Below are positions 44,432-57,216 of a stretch of DNA of 64,000 nt, piece by piece. How positions within the stretch are numbered: the first letter of the stretch is position 1; each line of letters opens with the position of its first letter. This DNA comes from Tulasnella sp. 424 (lineage: Eukaryota > Basidiomycota > Agaricomycetes > Cantharellales > Tulasnellaceae), in assembly GCA_019633425.1 (NCBI GenBank), contig WSUB01000090.1, positions 105,689 through 169,688 on the forward strand, read 5' to 3'. Both the position numbers and the translations under genes were made by a program. Below the pieces are notes generated by a model. It was given only the letters and a program-made list of their open reading frames with translations. It had not been told where the DNA came from and ran no database searches.

Positions 44432-47400
44432 CTACTCTGAGAGGGCGTCGATGTCGATGACTCCTATTTCCCCATTCCGAAGACCGACAATCAAGTAAGA
44501 TCCCCGCCATACCGCATTCGAATGCTGGTCTTTTGAGAATCGCCACGAAGGAGGGAGCCAACATAAAAGTTTCGTAGAGTTTCCACCCCGCTTGTATAGA
44601 TTCCCCATTGGATCACACTCCAAGAAAACAGGCTCGTAGCCACTCCCGGTTTCAATCATTTGGAAAACAAATGAACCTTCTTCGTATTTGGTTTGTTGGG
44701 ATGGGTCTTTCATATTAACTAGATGAAAATGGATGGACAATGCAATCGTCCAGATCAAGAAAAAGTGAACCCCGTCAGGGGCTACGCCGCCGACCACCCG
44801 GGCTTCGAATGCGGAACGCCGTGGCACCCGCCATTCGACCATACCTACATCGTCACCGCTGCTCGATAAATCCAATACGAGATGACCGGCGTCATGTACG
44901 ACTAAGAGTGAGGTTCCATTGAGTAAGAATGCTACTCCAACCGCCAGCACTGAAAGTGTGCCCTCATATAGCATCTGACTCTGATGGATATCCCACACCT
45001 TTACAGTACTAGCATTCACCGGCATTTCTGCAACAGCGCAGATTGCAATGAGGCGGCCATCTCCGGAAAAGACAGCGGTATTAAAGTGGGTACCGGTGAT
45101 GCGAGTGGGCAACGTCTGAAGGGGCTGCAGCGACGCCGTTTCGTAAACAACCCATCCTGCACTTTCTATGGGCCCTGACGTCTGACACGCAAAATAGCTT
45201 CCGTCAAGAGACATCACCGAAGAGCATGATATATCAGGAACATCGAGCGTCGAATAGTTTGGTTCAGAAATGTTCCAGACTCGGACGGCTTTCGTTGCCT
45301 GGCAGGTCATAATCGCCCCAGCCCCCTGACGATCCGCCGAGAGGCCGATCCAATCGTGCTTTTCTACTCCTGGTGTGGCTGAACTGCTGCCAGAGATTAT
45401 CTCGCTGATATCCCACGTTCGCAGCGTGGCATCATGCGATGTAGATGCGAGAACCATCTCTGTCGGCGAGAATACAAGATTGGTGATGTATGTATTAGGA
45501 ACGAGCTGACCCAGCATCGACCCACTTTCAATATCCCATACCTGTAGGCTATCTGATTCTATAGTCGCAAACGCCATTCTCTTGCCTTCATCACAAACTG
45601 CCACCTTCCAGAAACAGGGGATTTTTATTGCCTTGAGTTCTACCCCGTTTCGATAATCCCAGAGTGTGGCCGATGCATATGCCGACCTGCACAAGAGGGA
45701 GAGCACTCGCCAATTATCAAGAATGAAAACTTGACATCTGTGAAGGGACTCGAGATCGTGCCCCTTTGAAAAGGCTTGCATCAGGCTCATAGTATCGTCC
45801 GCACGAAGCTCCCAAATCTTGAGGAAATCTTTGTCTTGGACGGCAACTACTGACCCACAACGGGATACCGCCATGCCTTTCGGTTTGTCGATATCCAATT
45901 TATGAGTTGAAAGAATCTGCCCTGTATCCGAGTTCCATCGACGGAGAGTGGAGGGTTCGGAGACAGTTAGGAGTTCTAGACCATTTGCAATGAACCGGGC
46001 GAAGTTAAAGCGGGGTCTGTGGTCAGTATCGGAAGTTGTATTGGAAATTTTTAAGCGCGAGACAAGTCCCCCGGTCGCTGTATCCCAGATACCGATTGAG
46101 AATTTCCGGGCGTCCGACTCCCATGCAGCGATTCGAGCACCATCTCCCGAGACATCGAGTTCGCCAACACCCTCCTCAGGTTCACCCAAGGAACTGATCT
46201 CTGCTCCAGTGGAACTATTCCACACTGTAATTAGTCCTTCACGTCCCCCTGTCACAATACGTTTTCCGTCAGGAAAATATGCCAAGGTGCTCAATTGGCT
46301 CTGAGCGTCCGCAGTGATCAAGTTGGCATCCCACTGGGCTGGCTTTCCACGGACGACATAATTCGCACGTCGTTGAGACCCATACGGTCTTGTCAATGAG
46401 CAAGCTGGAATGAATGAAAGAGCAGTCGTGTACAAATGTCCGGAGGATAGGCGAAGGGGTGATTGAAATTGCAGTAAAACGCGGTACGCATCATGGACCA
46501 GATCAATAGTGAGCTTTTGAACGCCGGGATTGTTCTGATTAATAAATGACTTCGGTTAGATTTGGTTGCTTCGGGGGTAGTATTACTTACATGACACCAA
46601 GATTTCAATAGTTGGATCGAATGGATAGCACCATCAATATCGCCCAACAAGCTCATCATTTCGAGCCACATCAGCAACTTCGATTCACAAAATACATCCA
46701 GTAAATGTCCCAATGCTTCATCTCCACGCGGGCTTAGCGAGATGTGCGAACCGAAGAAGCGGCATGAATAGCGCAGGTGCGTTGGCGCCGCCATGTCTAG
46801 ACGCACTTGGAGATCTGCAACGTCCGAATGAAGAACCCAGGGACTTCCGAGAGAACACGGATCCTTCTCAAGTAGGGAGTGCATGGTTTCAAGGCAGAGC
46901 TTTGCGAGCCGCGCGTGACCCTCGGAGGATGTGATGAGAAACCTTCCGGATTGCCGGCCTGGCGTGGTTATGAAGTCGTAAAACGAAGGGTGAAAGAAGC
47001 GAATAGGTTCGGAGGATTCGGAAGCCGCGGGAATGACAAGGATGGAGCGAAGGTCTTGAACCGTTGTAAGTACGTCATCATGCTGAAGTGAAAGCAATGC
47101 TGCAAGAGATGTGGACGGGAGGGGGTCAAGGATGAGCACGACGGCTTCGAGAACCGAACGGAATGTCTCCTTTGAATTGGGTATAGTCTCCTCTAGGTCA
47201 TTCTCCGCATCCTCAAGCACTCGGTGATACAAAGCGTCTAATTGTGCGAACGCGGAGGTCGTGTGATTCGGATCGGGCTTGAGAAGCCGATCGAGGCGGT
47301 GCTGCAGTGAGCGCCCGCTCTTGACGCCTCCGATGAAGTTAACAGTCGTGGATGCGAAAATGAACAGGTTATCGCTGCGCGATACAAGAGCGTTAACCTC

Positions 47401-49001
47401 GGCAACGGTTGGCCATGGTATCCCCACCCCATGGCGAGCAGCAAGGCCAACCAAGCGTTGCGTCAGGAAGAGTTCAATGTCAGCCTGAACAACGGATCTC
47501 TCGATGTCATGGAGCACAAATGACTGAGAAATAAGACGAAGGGACGGGTGATTAAACTCGTCATGAATGTGCAGTTCCGGACGACTTGTAATAAGGACCT
47601 TCAAAGCGACCCCGACTTGAGTAGAGATTCTCGGAAGCTCAAGCGCCCATCGTGTCAGGATTTCCCTAGCCCCATCGGCTGAGCTACATTCGTCCAGTGC
47701 ATCAAGGACAAACAAAAGAGTCGTGGCACGCGCCTTGAGCTTCACAAGCGGACCTGCGATCAGGTTCTCAAATTGCTTTTGCATGATCGCGTGGCCGATA
47801 TCCGCATCCCTCTCCAGGGCCTGTGCGATGGGCTCTCGCAGAGAGCCATCGAACCCCGCCAATTGAAGTGCTATCGTTGGATAAACAAGGTGAGAGTTGC
47901 GACGATCAGCCTCGTCCCGAGAGAAGAAGAAGCTCGCGGCGAGTCGATGCTTCTTCTCCTCCTGCTCTGCAATTGTCTGAGCTATGGTCGACTTCCCGAT
48001 CCCGGCCATTCCGCTAAGCCAGAAGATAGGTCGGGTGTTTGGGTCATCGATCCACGCGGAAATTTCCTTTAAAATGCCATTGCGAGTTCCCTGGAAACAA
48101 GGATTAGCCCCAACGCGTGAAGCGGAATCGTGTCGCGCTTGCGCGCGGGGGAGCTTGTCGATGACGAGGGTTTGCGCTACGGGAGTGAAGAGTTAGCCCA
48201 ACAGCAACCAATGAACGTGAAGAATGTCAGTATGTAGAGAAACCGTACCCATCCGTTTACCCGCTCGGGCTTCCATCTCGGCGCTGATTGAACCCCGACC
48301 CTGATGAATTGAGACACACACGCCAGGTTAGTGACCAACGCGGACAAAACATCCTAATACCAGCAGGCGTACAATAAATGCCATTACAATCCTGTCTAGC
48401 TCACGGTTCAGTTCCTGAATGATCCCTAGGTCATCTTGAGTACTGGAAAACTTTCTGCGCTGCTCGCGAGACGACATCGTCTCCGTGCGTTTGGTCAGAT
48501 CCGTCAAGTCCCTATTAAAAGGAGGGGGTGAGCAAAGACAAGTGACCGAAGTGTGACGCGACATACTTGACCAATAGCTCCAAGCGCTTCTGAAGGTCGT
48601 CGTCCACGAAATCCAGCTGCGAGGCAATTGCTGCCTTTAGAGGAGCCGCTACGTTGTCATTTAAACGCACGACAGCCTCATTGAATGACTTGATGGCTTC
48701 TTCGTTCGATTTCATTCCCTAAATTGATTTGAGGATTAAGCATGGCTTTGGCGACGCAGTCGGCCGTACTCACCTGATAGATAGTCAGCACTTTGAGTAA
48801 ACCACCGATTGCTGCTTCCAAGCCCGGGACAGGAAGCCCCGCGACGGATTCTTTGGCTATGGCGAGTGTAGTTTGGGTGGCGTTTAGAAGTGTCTCCCAG
48901 CGGGTTGATCCGTCGCCGGCGTTCCTCGCGTTTGGGCTTGGGGAACGACGTCCGGATCCAGGGGACCCTATATGAAGCTTGTCTTTAAATTTCTTGTACA
49001 T
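44432..49001 (-). CDS. NACHT-WD40 NLR protein, copy C
   Basis: Exons 49001-48774, 48718-48567, 48511-48373, 48300-48249, 48176-46591 and 46534-44432 give 1419 aa. The N-terminal exon is almost the same as in D and similar to B, with the shared LPVPGLEAAIGGLLKVLTIY. Walker A is GMAGIGKSTIAQTIAEQ near 247, Walker B LLFVLDALDEC. The NACHT exon is very close to that of B, while the WD40 half has many more substitutions and small indels, for example GLVSRLKISNTTSDTDHRPR where B has GALISRLETSFVQLP. It ends NGEIGVIDIDALSE. The short linker exon before NACHT lacks one ARAAKMEA-like repeat found in B. All splice sites and phases are intact. Function inferred as for B. Confidence 0.87.
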
Positions 49002-49390
49002 GGCTGGTATCTGAGTCGAGTTTTGGCTGATCAGGTCAAGGTTAGTCTGTCTGAGTGAGGTCGTCGTGGATAGGAGTCAAAGATAAAAACACGATGCTAG
49101 CTCGTTCTTTCCGGCGTTAGGCCTGTCATGTCCGGTCAAGCCCATCCCCTTATGGTTGGAAAGCCGATTCAGCGGTGAATGCGTGCCAGTCGCTTTATAT
49201 TCTCGTTGACCATTCTAGACTCATGTCCGGGGAAATTCATCACCCTGCAGAACGCTCCCTGACGCCTTCAGTAGGACCGCATCCTTCGTTTTCATCCCAA
49301 TGGGACTCGAGAGGCAAAAGCTAAACAATGTTCCATTGTAACTGGCCCACAAGGACAGCACGGGCGTAGTAACGAAAGTTGATGACCGTC

Positions 49391-50690
49391 TTAGACCGTA
49401 ATCGCAAACACCAGTACCAGCTTGGACTGTAAAGAGGCGCACCGCTTCAGCGACCCAAAGGATTATACTAGCCAACATGAAACACAGCGCTTACCTGCAG
49501 ACGCAACACCGTAGTGGCGCCAGGTTGGTACGGATAAGGAGCCGAAGTAAAGGTACCGGTATTGAGTTCAGGAGTAGCTGTTCCCGGTCGTCGCCAACGG
49601 GTTAGCATACCCGCCTTTCTCGAGAGTCATCAAGGGTTTCTAATTGTGGGACAAAAGGAGATAAGAAATAGTCAGTCACGGCGGAACGGAAAGCAGTAGG
49701 TGGCTTAGTATCAAACGCACCACAGCATTGACGAAGACGTTGTTCTCGGTGAGCATCTGAACACCCAAGGTGACCCAGTCCGAGCGGTGTTTGATATCGC
49801 AAGCACCGTCGTAGTAATTCTCGCCGCTGTCCATATCCGAGTAGAACTCGTTGTGATCGACCCAAAACGTTGGTGCTAGCTTGAATTTCGATCAAATCCG
49901 TAGGAGACTTGGACTTGTTGCAGCTTGAGGTTGCGGATGATGACGTTGGAACTCTTCTTGAGGCGGAATCCACCGCAGGAGCCCAAAATGGAAGTGTTGG
50001 AGCCGATGTCAACTGGGTCACCGTCACCTTGGATGATGATGCTGAGGCGGACGATCTTGGGTGAGGTGCCTGTGACGGCGTCACGGAGGGACGTAAGCGA
50101 GGCGACGGTGCTAAGGGAAGCGCGGGTTCTCGTTAGCGTTTAGTTCTGGGACGGTGAGTTGCTCCAAGACTAACATAGTAGAGACTCCGGCACCGCGAGT
50201 GGTACTACCGTTCAAAGTGGCGTAACCCTCGAGGCCATTCGCACTTCGGGTACCGTTGCTGCCGCTAGTAGTAGTGATCTTGGTAAAGTCTGAGAGGCCT
50301 TGGAGGTACTTGACAATGACTTGGTGCTGGTGGTGGAGCTCTGGGTTGTCGTCGTGGTCCTTGGTGTAGTAGTCTATGAGGTGGTAGCCGTCGCCACGGT
50401 CCCAGCCACGCATTGCGAATCCTGCGAAGCCACAACGGAGTCAGGCACGCTCAGGAGAACCTCGGGTGAGCCGAACGTACCGATCATTCTGGCATCGACG
50501 GACGCTTCCAGATGCTCAAGTGGTTCAGTGTAACCGGAACTGCGAATGAAATTGGTTACTTTTCGTATGGACAATCTAACCGGGATCGTCAGGTCTCATT
50601 GGCCGTAGAGATGAACGTCAGCCGGAGCCAGCTGGGCGCAGACAGTGAGCAGCAGAGCAGGAGTAAGGAGGAATTTCTTTCGCAAAACCT
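49391..50690 (-). pseudogene. CBM1-pectate lyase copy b, deleted and decayed
   Basis: The C-terminal end (stop at 49391-49393) and part of the PL1 domain are recognisable, including GSNTSILGSCGG with SRRVPTSSS-type shifts. About 380 bp covering the VGHSDNNGSEDKGHF, RLPSLRFG and NYYNDITISG exons is absent at about 49770. The CBM1 exon 1 has a stop right after YGQ, the second CBM1 exon is frameshifted, and no start ATG remains. It cannot encode an active lyase. Confidence 0.83.
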
Positions 50691-52231
50691 CTTCAATTTA
50701 AGGGCTTCGTGCCAAGAAGTGGTTGGGGCCCAGAGGCGGAACGGGATTGGGTTGGAGGATGCTTCAACCGTCCGAACAGGCCACGTCTTCTCATACCCCG
50801 GCCAATACCATGTAAACGTAGGAATCGTACTGGAGGGCAGGAAAACGAAGTAGGTTCGCCCGCGCCAAGGTGATTGCGCTGGTGGATTCGCCGAAATTCG
50901 GTAGCCTTGCAAATGGGCAGGACGTCCAATTTCCGTGTCAATTCGACGCCTCGAACGGACCGTTTGCAAGCATAGATAGATGCTGATCGAATGTCAAAGA
51001 GCGGGCCGCTGTCAGCGATGGGCCGTTTGTGTTGTCAGTGAGGGATGAAGAAGTGGCTCACCGAGGCTCGGGACATTCCAAACGACGCCAAGACCAACTT
51101 TTCAGAAGGCGAAGCGGGCACAGCTGGGGACCTCCAACCGCACCTGAGAGGGGGGATGGAAGAGAATGTAGCCTCGAGTGTTGGCGAAGATCAAGAAGCG
51201 CGCAATGGGTCTCGGAGTGAAATCAGGGCGCACTAGAAATCGTAAACTAGACCGAGCGAACAGTGATCTGTCACGGTAGACTCACGACGTTGCAATCTTT
51301 AGTGTCCATGGTACCCAGCGTGTTGTATCAGCCCATTCACTTCCAGGAGTCACAATGGCCTTCTCGCCCTTATTGAAAGGCTTTTCCAGGTGGGTGCTCG
51401 CGAAGGACGTCCAAGTTGCGCCGGTGGAGCCGAAGACGGTGACCAAGATGACGTGACCAGGGTAGTAAGTGCTCCACTCCATCTCGCTGGTATTGGGAGG
51501 GCGTTCTGAATCTCAAGAGCGGGACTTGAAGGTTCGAGGTGTTGTGAATGGAATTGAGGATCCGATGGTCGCGGGTCACGGTTCCCGGCAACGTAAGCAA
51601 ACGGCCTATAATTGGAACCTCGCACCGCGCAGAGACACCCCAATAGGAATTCACATCGGCCACTGCAAACCGAGAGATCCAAGAGTACAAATAAAGTAAG
51701 TTGGCTTCCAAGATAACGAGCACGGGAGGATTGTGAATTGATGACGTCATGACTTCAGGGAGATCGACCTTCTAAGATCCTCGATCCAAACTCTTGAAGT
51801 CATCCGATTCAAATTCAGCGACAGGCCCTGAGATTTGTTCTACGTTGTCCTAGGGACAAGTCCGTTCTTTCTCCTTGTAGCTAATTGAATCCCGGGACTC
51901 GGTGCAACTCTTCTGGCTCGTTGGGATTGGTTCCATGGCATTCTTGCCGTTTCGGGGGAGACTTACTCCGCCTGTATTTTTGCGTTCTCGAAGTTTACGT
52001 CACGACGATCTAATAGTGATCTAATTAGACGCCTCCTCCGGCCGGTGACGAGAAATTATTCCAACGGAGGGACCCGAGCCTTACACAAGCATTACTTACA
52101 ATGTCCGAGAGGCTGAATGAAACCGTTCACAGCCACTTGGGACTAATGAGCTAAGTTTACTTATCACCCAAACTCAGCAACCCTGAGCCAATATAACATT
52201 TGACTAAATACTGAATGGGCATCAATCCTAT
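50691..52231. other. Intergenic between pectate lyase b and NLR D
   Basis: The former lyase upstream region is followed by a segment at about 51280-51680 shared with 42550-42900. On the minus strand this reads VTVFGSTGATWTSFASTHLE and KAIVTPGSEWADTTRWVPWT, an exon-like stretch of unknown family ending near a donor-like GTGAGTC. The NLR 3' flank with TGACGTCA at 51742-51749 follows. No intact gene could be built. Confidence 0.45.
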
Positions 52232-55200
52232 CTACTTTGAGAGGGCGTCGATGTCGATGACTCCTATATCTCCATTCCCAAGACGGACAATCAAGTAAGA
52301 TCCTCGCCACACCGCAGATCTGGATGATACGGATTGGAAGCGCCAAGTTGGGGGGAGCCAACATAAAAGGTTTCTGGAGTCTCCGCTCCGCTTGTATAGG
52401 TTCCCCATTGGACTACATTGCAAGAATGCAGGCTCATAGCCACTCCGGGTTTCGATGAATTGGAAGACGAACGAACTATCCACATATTCAGTGATCTGGG
52501 ATGGATCTTTCATATTAACGAGGTAGGAACGAGTGTTATCACCGATGAAGAGAAAGTGAACCCCGTCGGGGACTGTACATTCGGCGAAGAGGCCACCCCA
52601 GGGCGGCCGCCATTTAACCGTGTCTACATTGTCACCCCCACTCAACAAATGCAGTATGAGGTGACCGTCCTTATGCGTGACTACTACCGATTCCCCATCA
52701 GGAAAGAATGCTAACCCAAGTATCCACATTGGAAATGTGTCCTCGTAAAGCATCTTCCTCTGATGGATATCCCATACCTTTATAGCACCAGTATCAACCT
52801 GGTCCTTTTTCCAAGACACCCAAGTTGCAACTCGTCGGCTGTCTTCCGAAAAGATAGACCGTCCACTGCGCGAACTCCAATGTAAAGGATCATTGAAGGG
52901 GAACGTATGAAGGTGCTCCAGTGATTCCGTTTCGTAGATAATCAATTCGGTAAATTCGGGGTAATGCGGTATGTCAACCGCAAAGCAGCTTCCATCGGGC
53001 GACATCGCAATAGGAGCTAATGGCTTGGGAAAATCGAGTCTCGAATAGTTTGGTTCATAAATGTTCCAAAGTCCAACGATATCAGTTGCATCACAAAACC
53101 CGATTACACGGGTTCCACTACGAGACGCCTCGAGACGGGTCCAATCATGGAAGGCCATCTCCGGTGTGGATGAACAGCCGCCGGGGAGTATATCGCTGAT
53201 ATCCCACGTCCGCAGTGTGTTATCACTCGAGATAGTTGCTATTTCCATCCCTGTCGAGGAGAATGCAAGCCGTTTGACGTCAGAAGTGAGAAGAACAAGT
53301 TGACCTAGCATAGTCCCACTTTCAATATCCCATATTTGTAAGACACTTGAGCGGGTAACGACAGCCATTCTTCTGCCTTCATTACAAATTGCCATGGAAT
53401 CGAAAGTCGGAATTTTAATTGTGTTGAGTTCTTGGCCAGTAGTGTAATCCCAGAGTATATATGAGGCCCGATCCATGAGAACAATCACTCGCTGATTGTG
53501 GAGAATGGAAACCCGAGGTAGGTAGAGGGACTTGGGATCGATTTTGTTTGCCAGTACTTGTGTAAGAGTAAAGGTATCATCGTCACGGAGCTTCCAAATT
53601 CTGAGGCTATCGCGATCTTGGATTGCAATGAACGAACCACAACGAGAAACCGTTCCGCTGATCCAATCCTCGACACCCAATGGGTAAGTTGAAGTGACCT
53701 CGCCCGTAGCCGAGTTCCATCGACGGAGGATGGAAGACTTAGAGAGAGTTAGGAGCTCCCGACCATTTGGTGACGCAGCAAATCTCCAAAAGAGTAGTTC
53801 ACTATCATCGGGGATGTCTATACGCGAGACCAAGGCCCTGGTAGTCGCGTCCCAGATATCGATCTGAGAGCGTCCTTCAAACGGCTGGGATAGCACCGCG
53901 ATTCGAGTGCCATCGCCCGAAATATCGAGTTCGATGCGGTACGAATCAAGCCCCGGGCCACACATGGAGCTTATCTCTGCTCCGGTTGAACTATTCCACA
54001 CTGTAATTCGTCCTCCAAAGGTGAACGTCGCGATACGTTTGCCATCCGGGAAATATGCCAAGGCCCTCAACCAGGTCTGAGCGTCAGTAGTGATTAAATT
54101 GGCGTCCCACCGGGTCGGCTTCCCCCGAATAACATAGGGCACATGCAGCTGAGATCCATATTGCCTTGTCAACGAACACGCCGGAGCAAAGGCGAGAACC
54201 GTCGTGTATACATGTCCAGAGGATAGGCGGAGAGGTGCTTGATATTGCAGCAGAACGCGGTAGGCATCATATACTAGATCGGTTGTCAGTGGTTTTGCGT
54301 TAAGAGTGTTCTGATTAGGTAAAGCGCGTGAGTTATATTTGATTGCTTTCTGGGTGATTCTACTCACGTGACACCAAGATTTCAACAGTTGGATCGAATT
54401 GATAGCACCGTCGATATCTCCCAACAAGCTCATCATTTCGAGCCACATCAACAACTTCGACTCGCAAAATGCATCGAAGAGCTGCTCTAAGGACCCGTCA
54501 CAGCCCGCGCATAGCGAAATGTGCGAACTGAAGAAACGGCACGAATAGCGCAAATGATTTGGCGCTGCCCCGTCTAAGCGCGCTTGGAGATCTGAAATGT
54601 CCGAGTGCAGTGACCAGGGACTTTCAATGGAACACGGATTCCGTTTGAGCAGGGAGTGCATGGTTTCAAGGCAGAGCTTTGCGAGCCGCGCGTGACCCTC
54701 GGCGGATGTGATGAAAAACCTTCCGGATTGCCGGCCTGGCGTGGTTATGAAGTCGTAAAACGATGGGTGAAAGAAGCGAATAGGTTCGGTAAATTCGGAA
54801 GCGGCGGGAATGACAAGGATGGACCGAAGGACTTGAACAGCTGCAAGTACATTATCATGCTGAAGTGAAAGCAATGCTGCAAGAGATGTGGACGGTAGAG
54901 GGTCAAGGAGGAGCACGATGGTTTCGAGAACCAGACAGAATGTCTCCTTTGAATTGGGTATATTCTCCTTGAGGTTATTCTCTGCATCTTGAAGTACTTG
55001 GTGATACAAAGCGTCTAAATGTGCGAACGCGGAGGTTGTCTCATTCGGCTCTGGCTTGAGAAGCCGATCGAGGCGGTGCTGTAATGAGTTCGGGATCCCG
55101 GCGTTGGCCCCACTAATGAATTTAACAGCTGTGGATGCGAAAATGAACAAATTATCGCTGCGCAATGCGAGAGCATGAACCTCGTCAACTGTTGGCCATG

Positions 55201-56818
55201 GTTCTCTCGCTCTATGAAGAATCGCGAGGTCAGCCAACCGTTGGGTGAGGAAAAGCTCAATGTCAGCTCGAACTACGGATTTCTCAATGTCGTGGAGAAC
55301 AAATGACTGAGAAATGAGGCGGAGGGGTGAGTAAGTAAACTGATTATGAATGCGTAGCTCCGGGCGACTGGTAATAAGGACTTTAAGGGCGACTCCAATT
55401 TGGTTCGAGATTTTCGGGAGTTCAATTGCCCATCGCGACAAGATGTCGATAGCTCCGCTGGCTGGACTCCATTCGTCCAGTGGACCGCATTCGTCCATTG
55501 CATCAAGGACGAATAAAATGGTCTTGGCCGGCACCTTGAACTTCGCAAGCGGGCCTGCAATCAGGTGCTCAAATTGCTTCTGCATAATCGCGAGGCCTAT
55601 GTCGGCGTCATGCTCCAGAGCCTGTGCGATAGGCTCTCGCAGAGAGCTATCGAATCTCGCCAATTGAAATGCTATCGTTGGATACACAAGATGAGGGTTA
55701 CGACGACCCGCCTCGTCTCTCGAGAAGAAAAAGCTCGCCCCCAGGCGATGCTTCTTTTCCTCCTGCTCCGCAATTGTATGAGCGATGGTCGACTTCCCGA
55801 TTCCGGCCATCCCACTAAGCCAGAAAATAGGTCGGGTGCTGGGGTCATCGATCCATGCGGAAATCTCCTTTAAAATGCCATTGCGAGTTCCCTGAAAACA
55901 CGGATTAGCTCCAACGCGCGAAGCAGAATTGTGTCGTGCTTGTGCTCGGGGGAGTCTTTCGATAAGGCGGGTTTGCTCTGCGCAAACGAGGGTTTGCGCT
56001 ACGGAACCAAACGGTTAGTAACAAACCCGCAAACCGAGAAGAGAGTGCAAATAAAGATAACGGACCCAGTCGTTTAGCCGCTCGAGCTTCTATTTCGGCG
56101 CCGATTGAACCCCGACTCTGATGGATTTTGACACACATACCAAGTTAGCTACCAAAGCGGAAAAGATCTCCCATGCTCTAGAGCGTACAATAAATGCCAG
56201 TACAATCCTGTCTAGCTCCCGGTTTAATTCTTGAATAACCCCGAAGTCATCTTGAGAACTGATGAACTTTTTGGGCCTCTCGCGAGACGCCATCGTATCA
56301 GTACGCTTAGTTAGATTCTCCAAGTCCCTATTAAAAAAGAGGTCATGAGTAAAGACGAGCTATCGGAGTGTGACCCGACGTACTTGACAAATAGCTCCAA
56401 GCGCTTCTGAAGGTCGTCGTCAACGAAATCCGGCTGCGAGGCGATTGCTGCCTTTAGAGGAGCCGCCACGTTGTCATTTAAGCGCACGACAGCCTCGTTG
56501 AACGACTTGATGGCTTCTTCGTTCGCTTTCATTCCCTAAAACGCTTTGACGCTTGAGCATGGCCCTGGAGACGCAGTCGGCCGTACTCACCTGATAGATA
56601 GTCAGCACTTTGAGTAAGCCACCGATTGCTGCTTCCAACCCCGGGACAGGAAGCCCCGCAACGGACTCTTTGGCTATGGCGAGTGTCGTTTGGGTGGTGT
56701 TTAGAAGTATCTCCCAGCGGGTTAATCCGTCGCCGACGTTCCTCGCGTTTGGGCTTGGGGAACGACGTCCGGATGCAGGGGACCCTATATGAAGCTTGTC
56801 TTTAAATTTCTTGTACAT
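52232..56818 (-). CDS. NACHT-WD40 NLR protein, copy D
   Basis: Exons 56818-56591, 56535-56384, 56327-56189, 56117-56066, 55998-54368 and 54310-52232 give 1426 aa. The 57-nt NACHT/WD40 intron is open in frame, so an unspliced version would also translate. Walker A is GMAGIGKSTIAHTIAEQ near 254. Walker B reads FVLDAMDECGPLDEWSPASG, with a six-residue GPLDEW insertion absent from B and C. The arm motif RFFHPSFYDFI is kept. WD40 repeats include GRITVWNSSTGAEISS, SQIDIWDATTRALVS, VLQIWDIESGTMLGQL, NTLRTWDISDI and GAIKVWDIHQRKMLYED, ending NGDIGVIDIDALSK. The WD40 half groups with copies A and E, the N-terminal exons with C. Function inferred as for B. Confidence 0.87.
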
Positions 56819-57216
56819 GGTGATACCTGAGTCGAGTTTTGGCTGATCAAGTCAACGTTAGTCTGCCTGAGTGAGGTGGTTGTGACAAGTGGTGATGGAT
56901 AGGAGTCAAAGATGAAAACACGAGGCCAGCTTCCGGCGTTCGCGCTTCCATGTCCGGTCAGCACAGCCCCTTCCGGTCAAGCACATCCCCTCGGGATCGG
57001 AAAGTCGATTCAGGAATGCGTGCTAGTAGCTTTATATTCTCGTCGACCATTCTTGACTTGTGCCCGGCGAAATTAGGACGCTCCCTGACGCCTTCAGTAG
57101 GACCGCATCAACCGTTTTCATCCGAATAGGACTCGAAACGCAAAAGATAGACAACATTCCATTGGGACCGGTCTACAAGTACAGTACGGGAGTAGTAACG
57201 ATATGTAATAACCATC

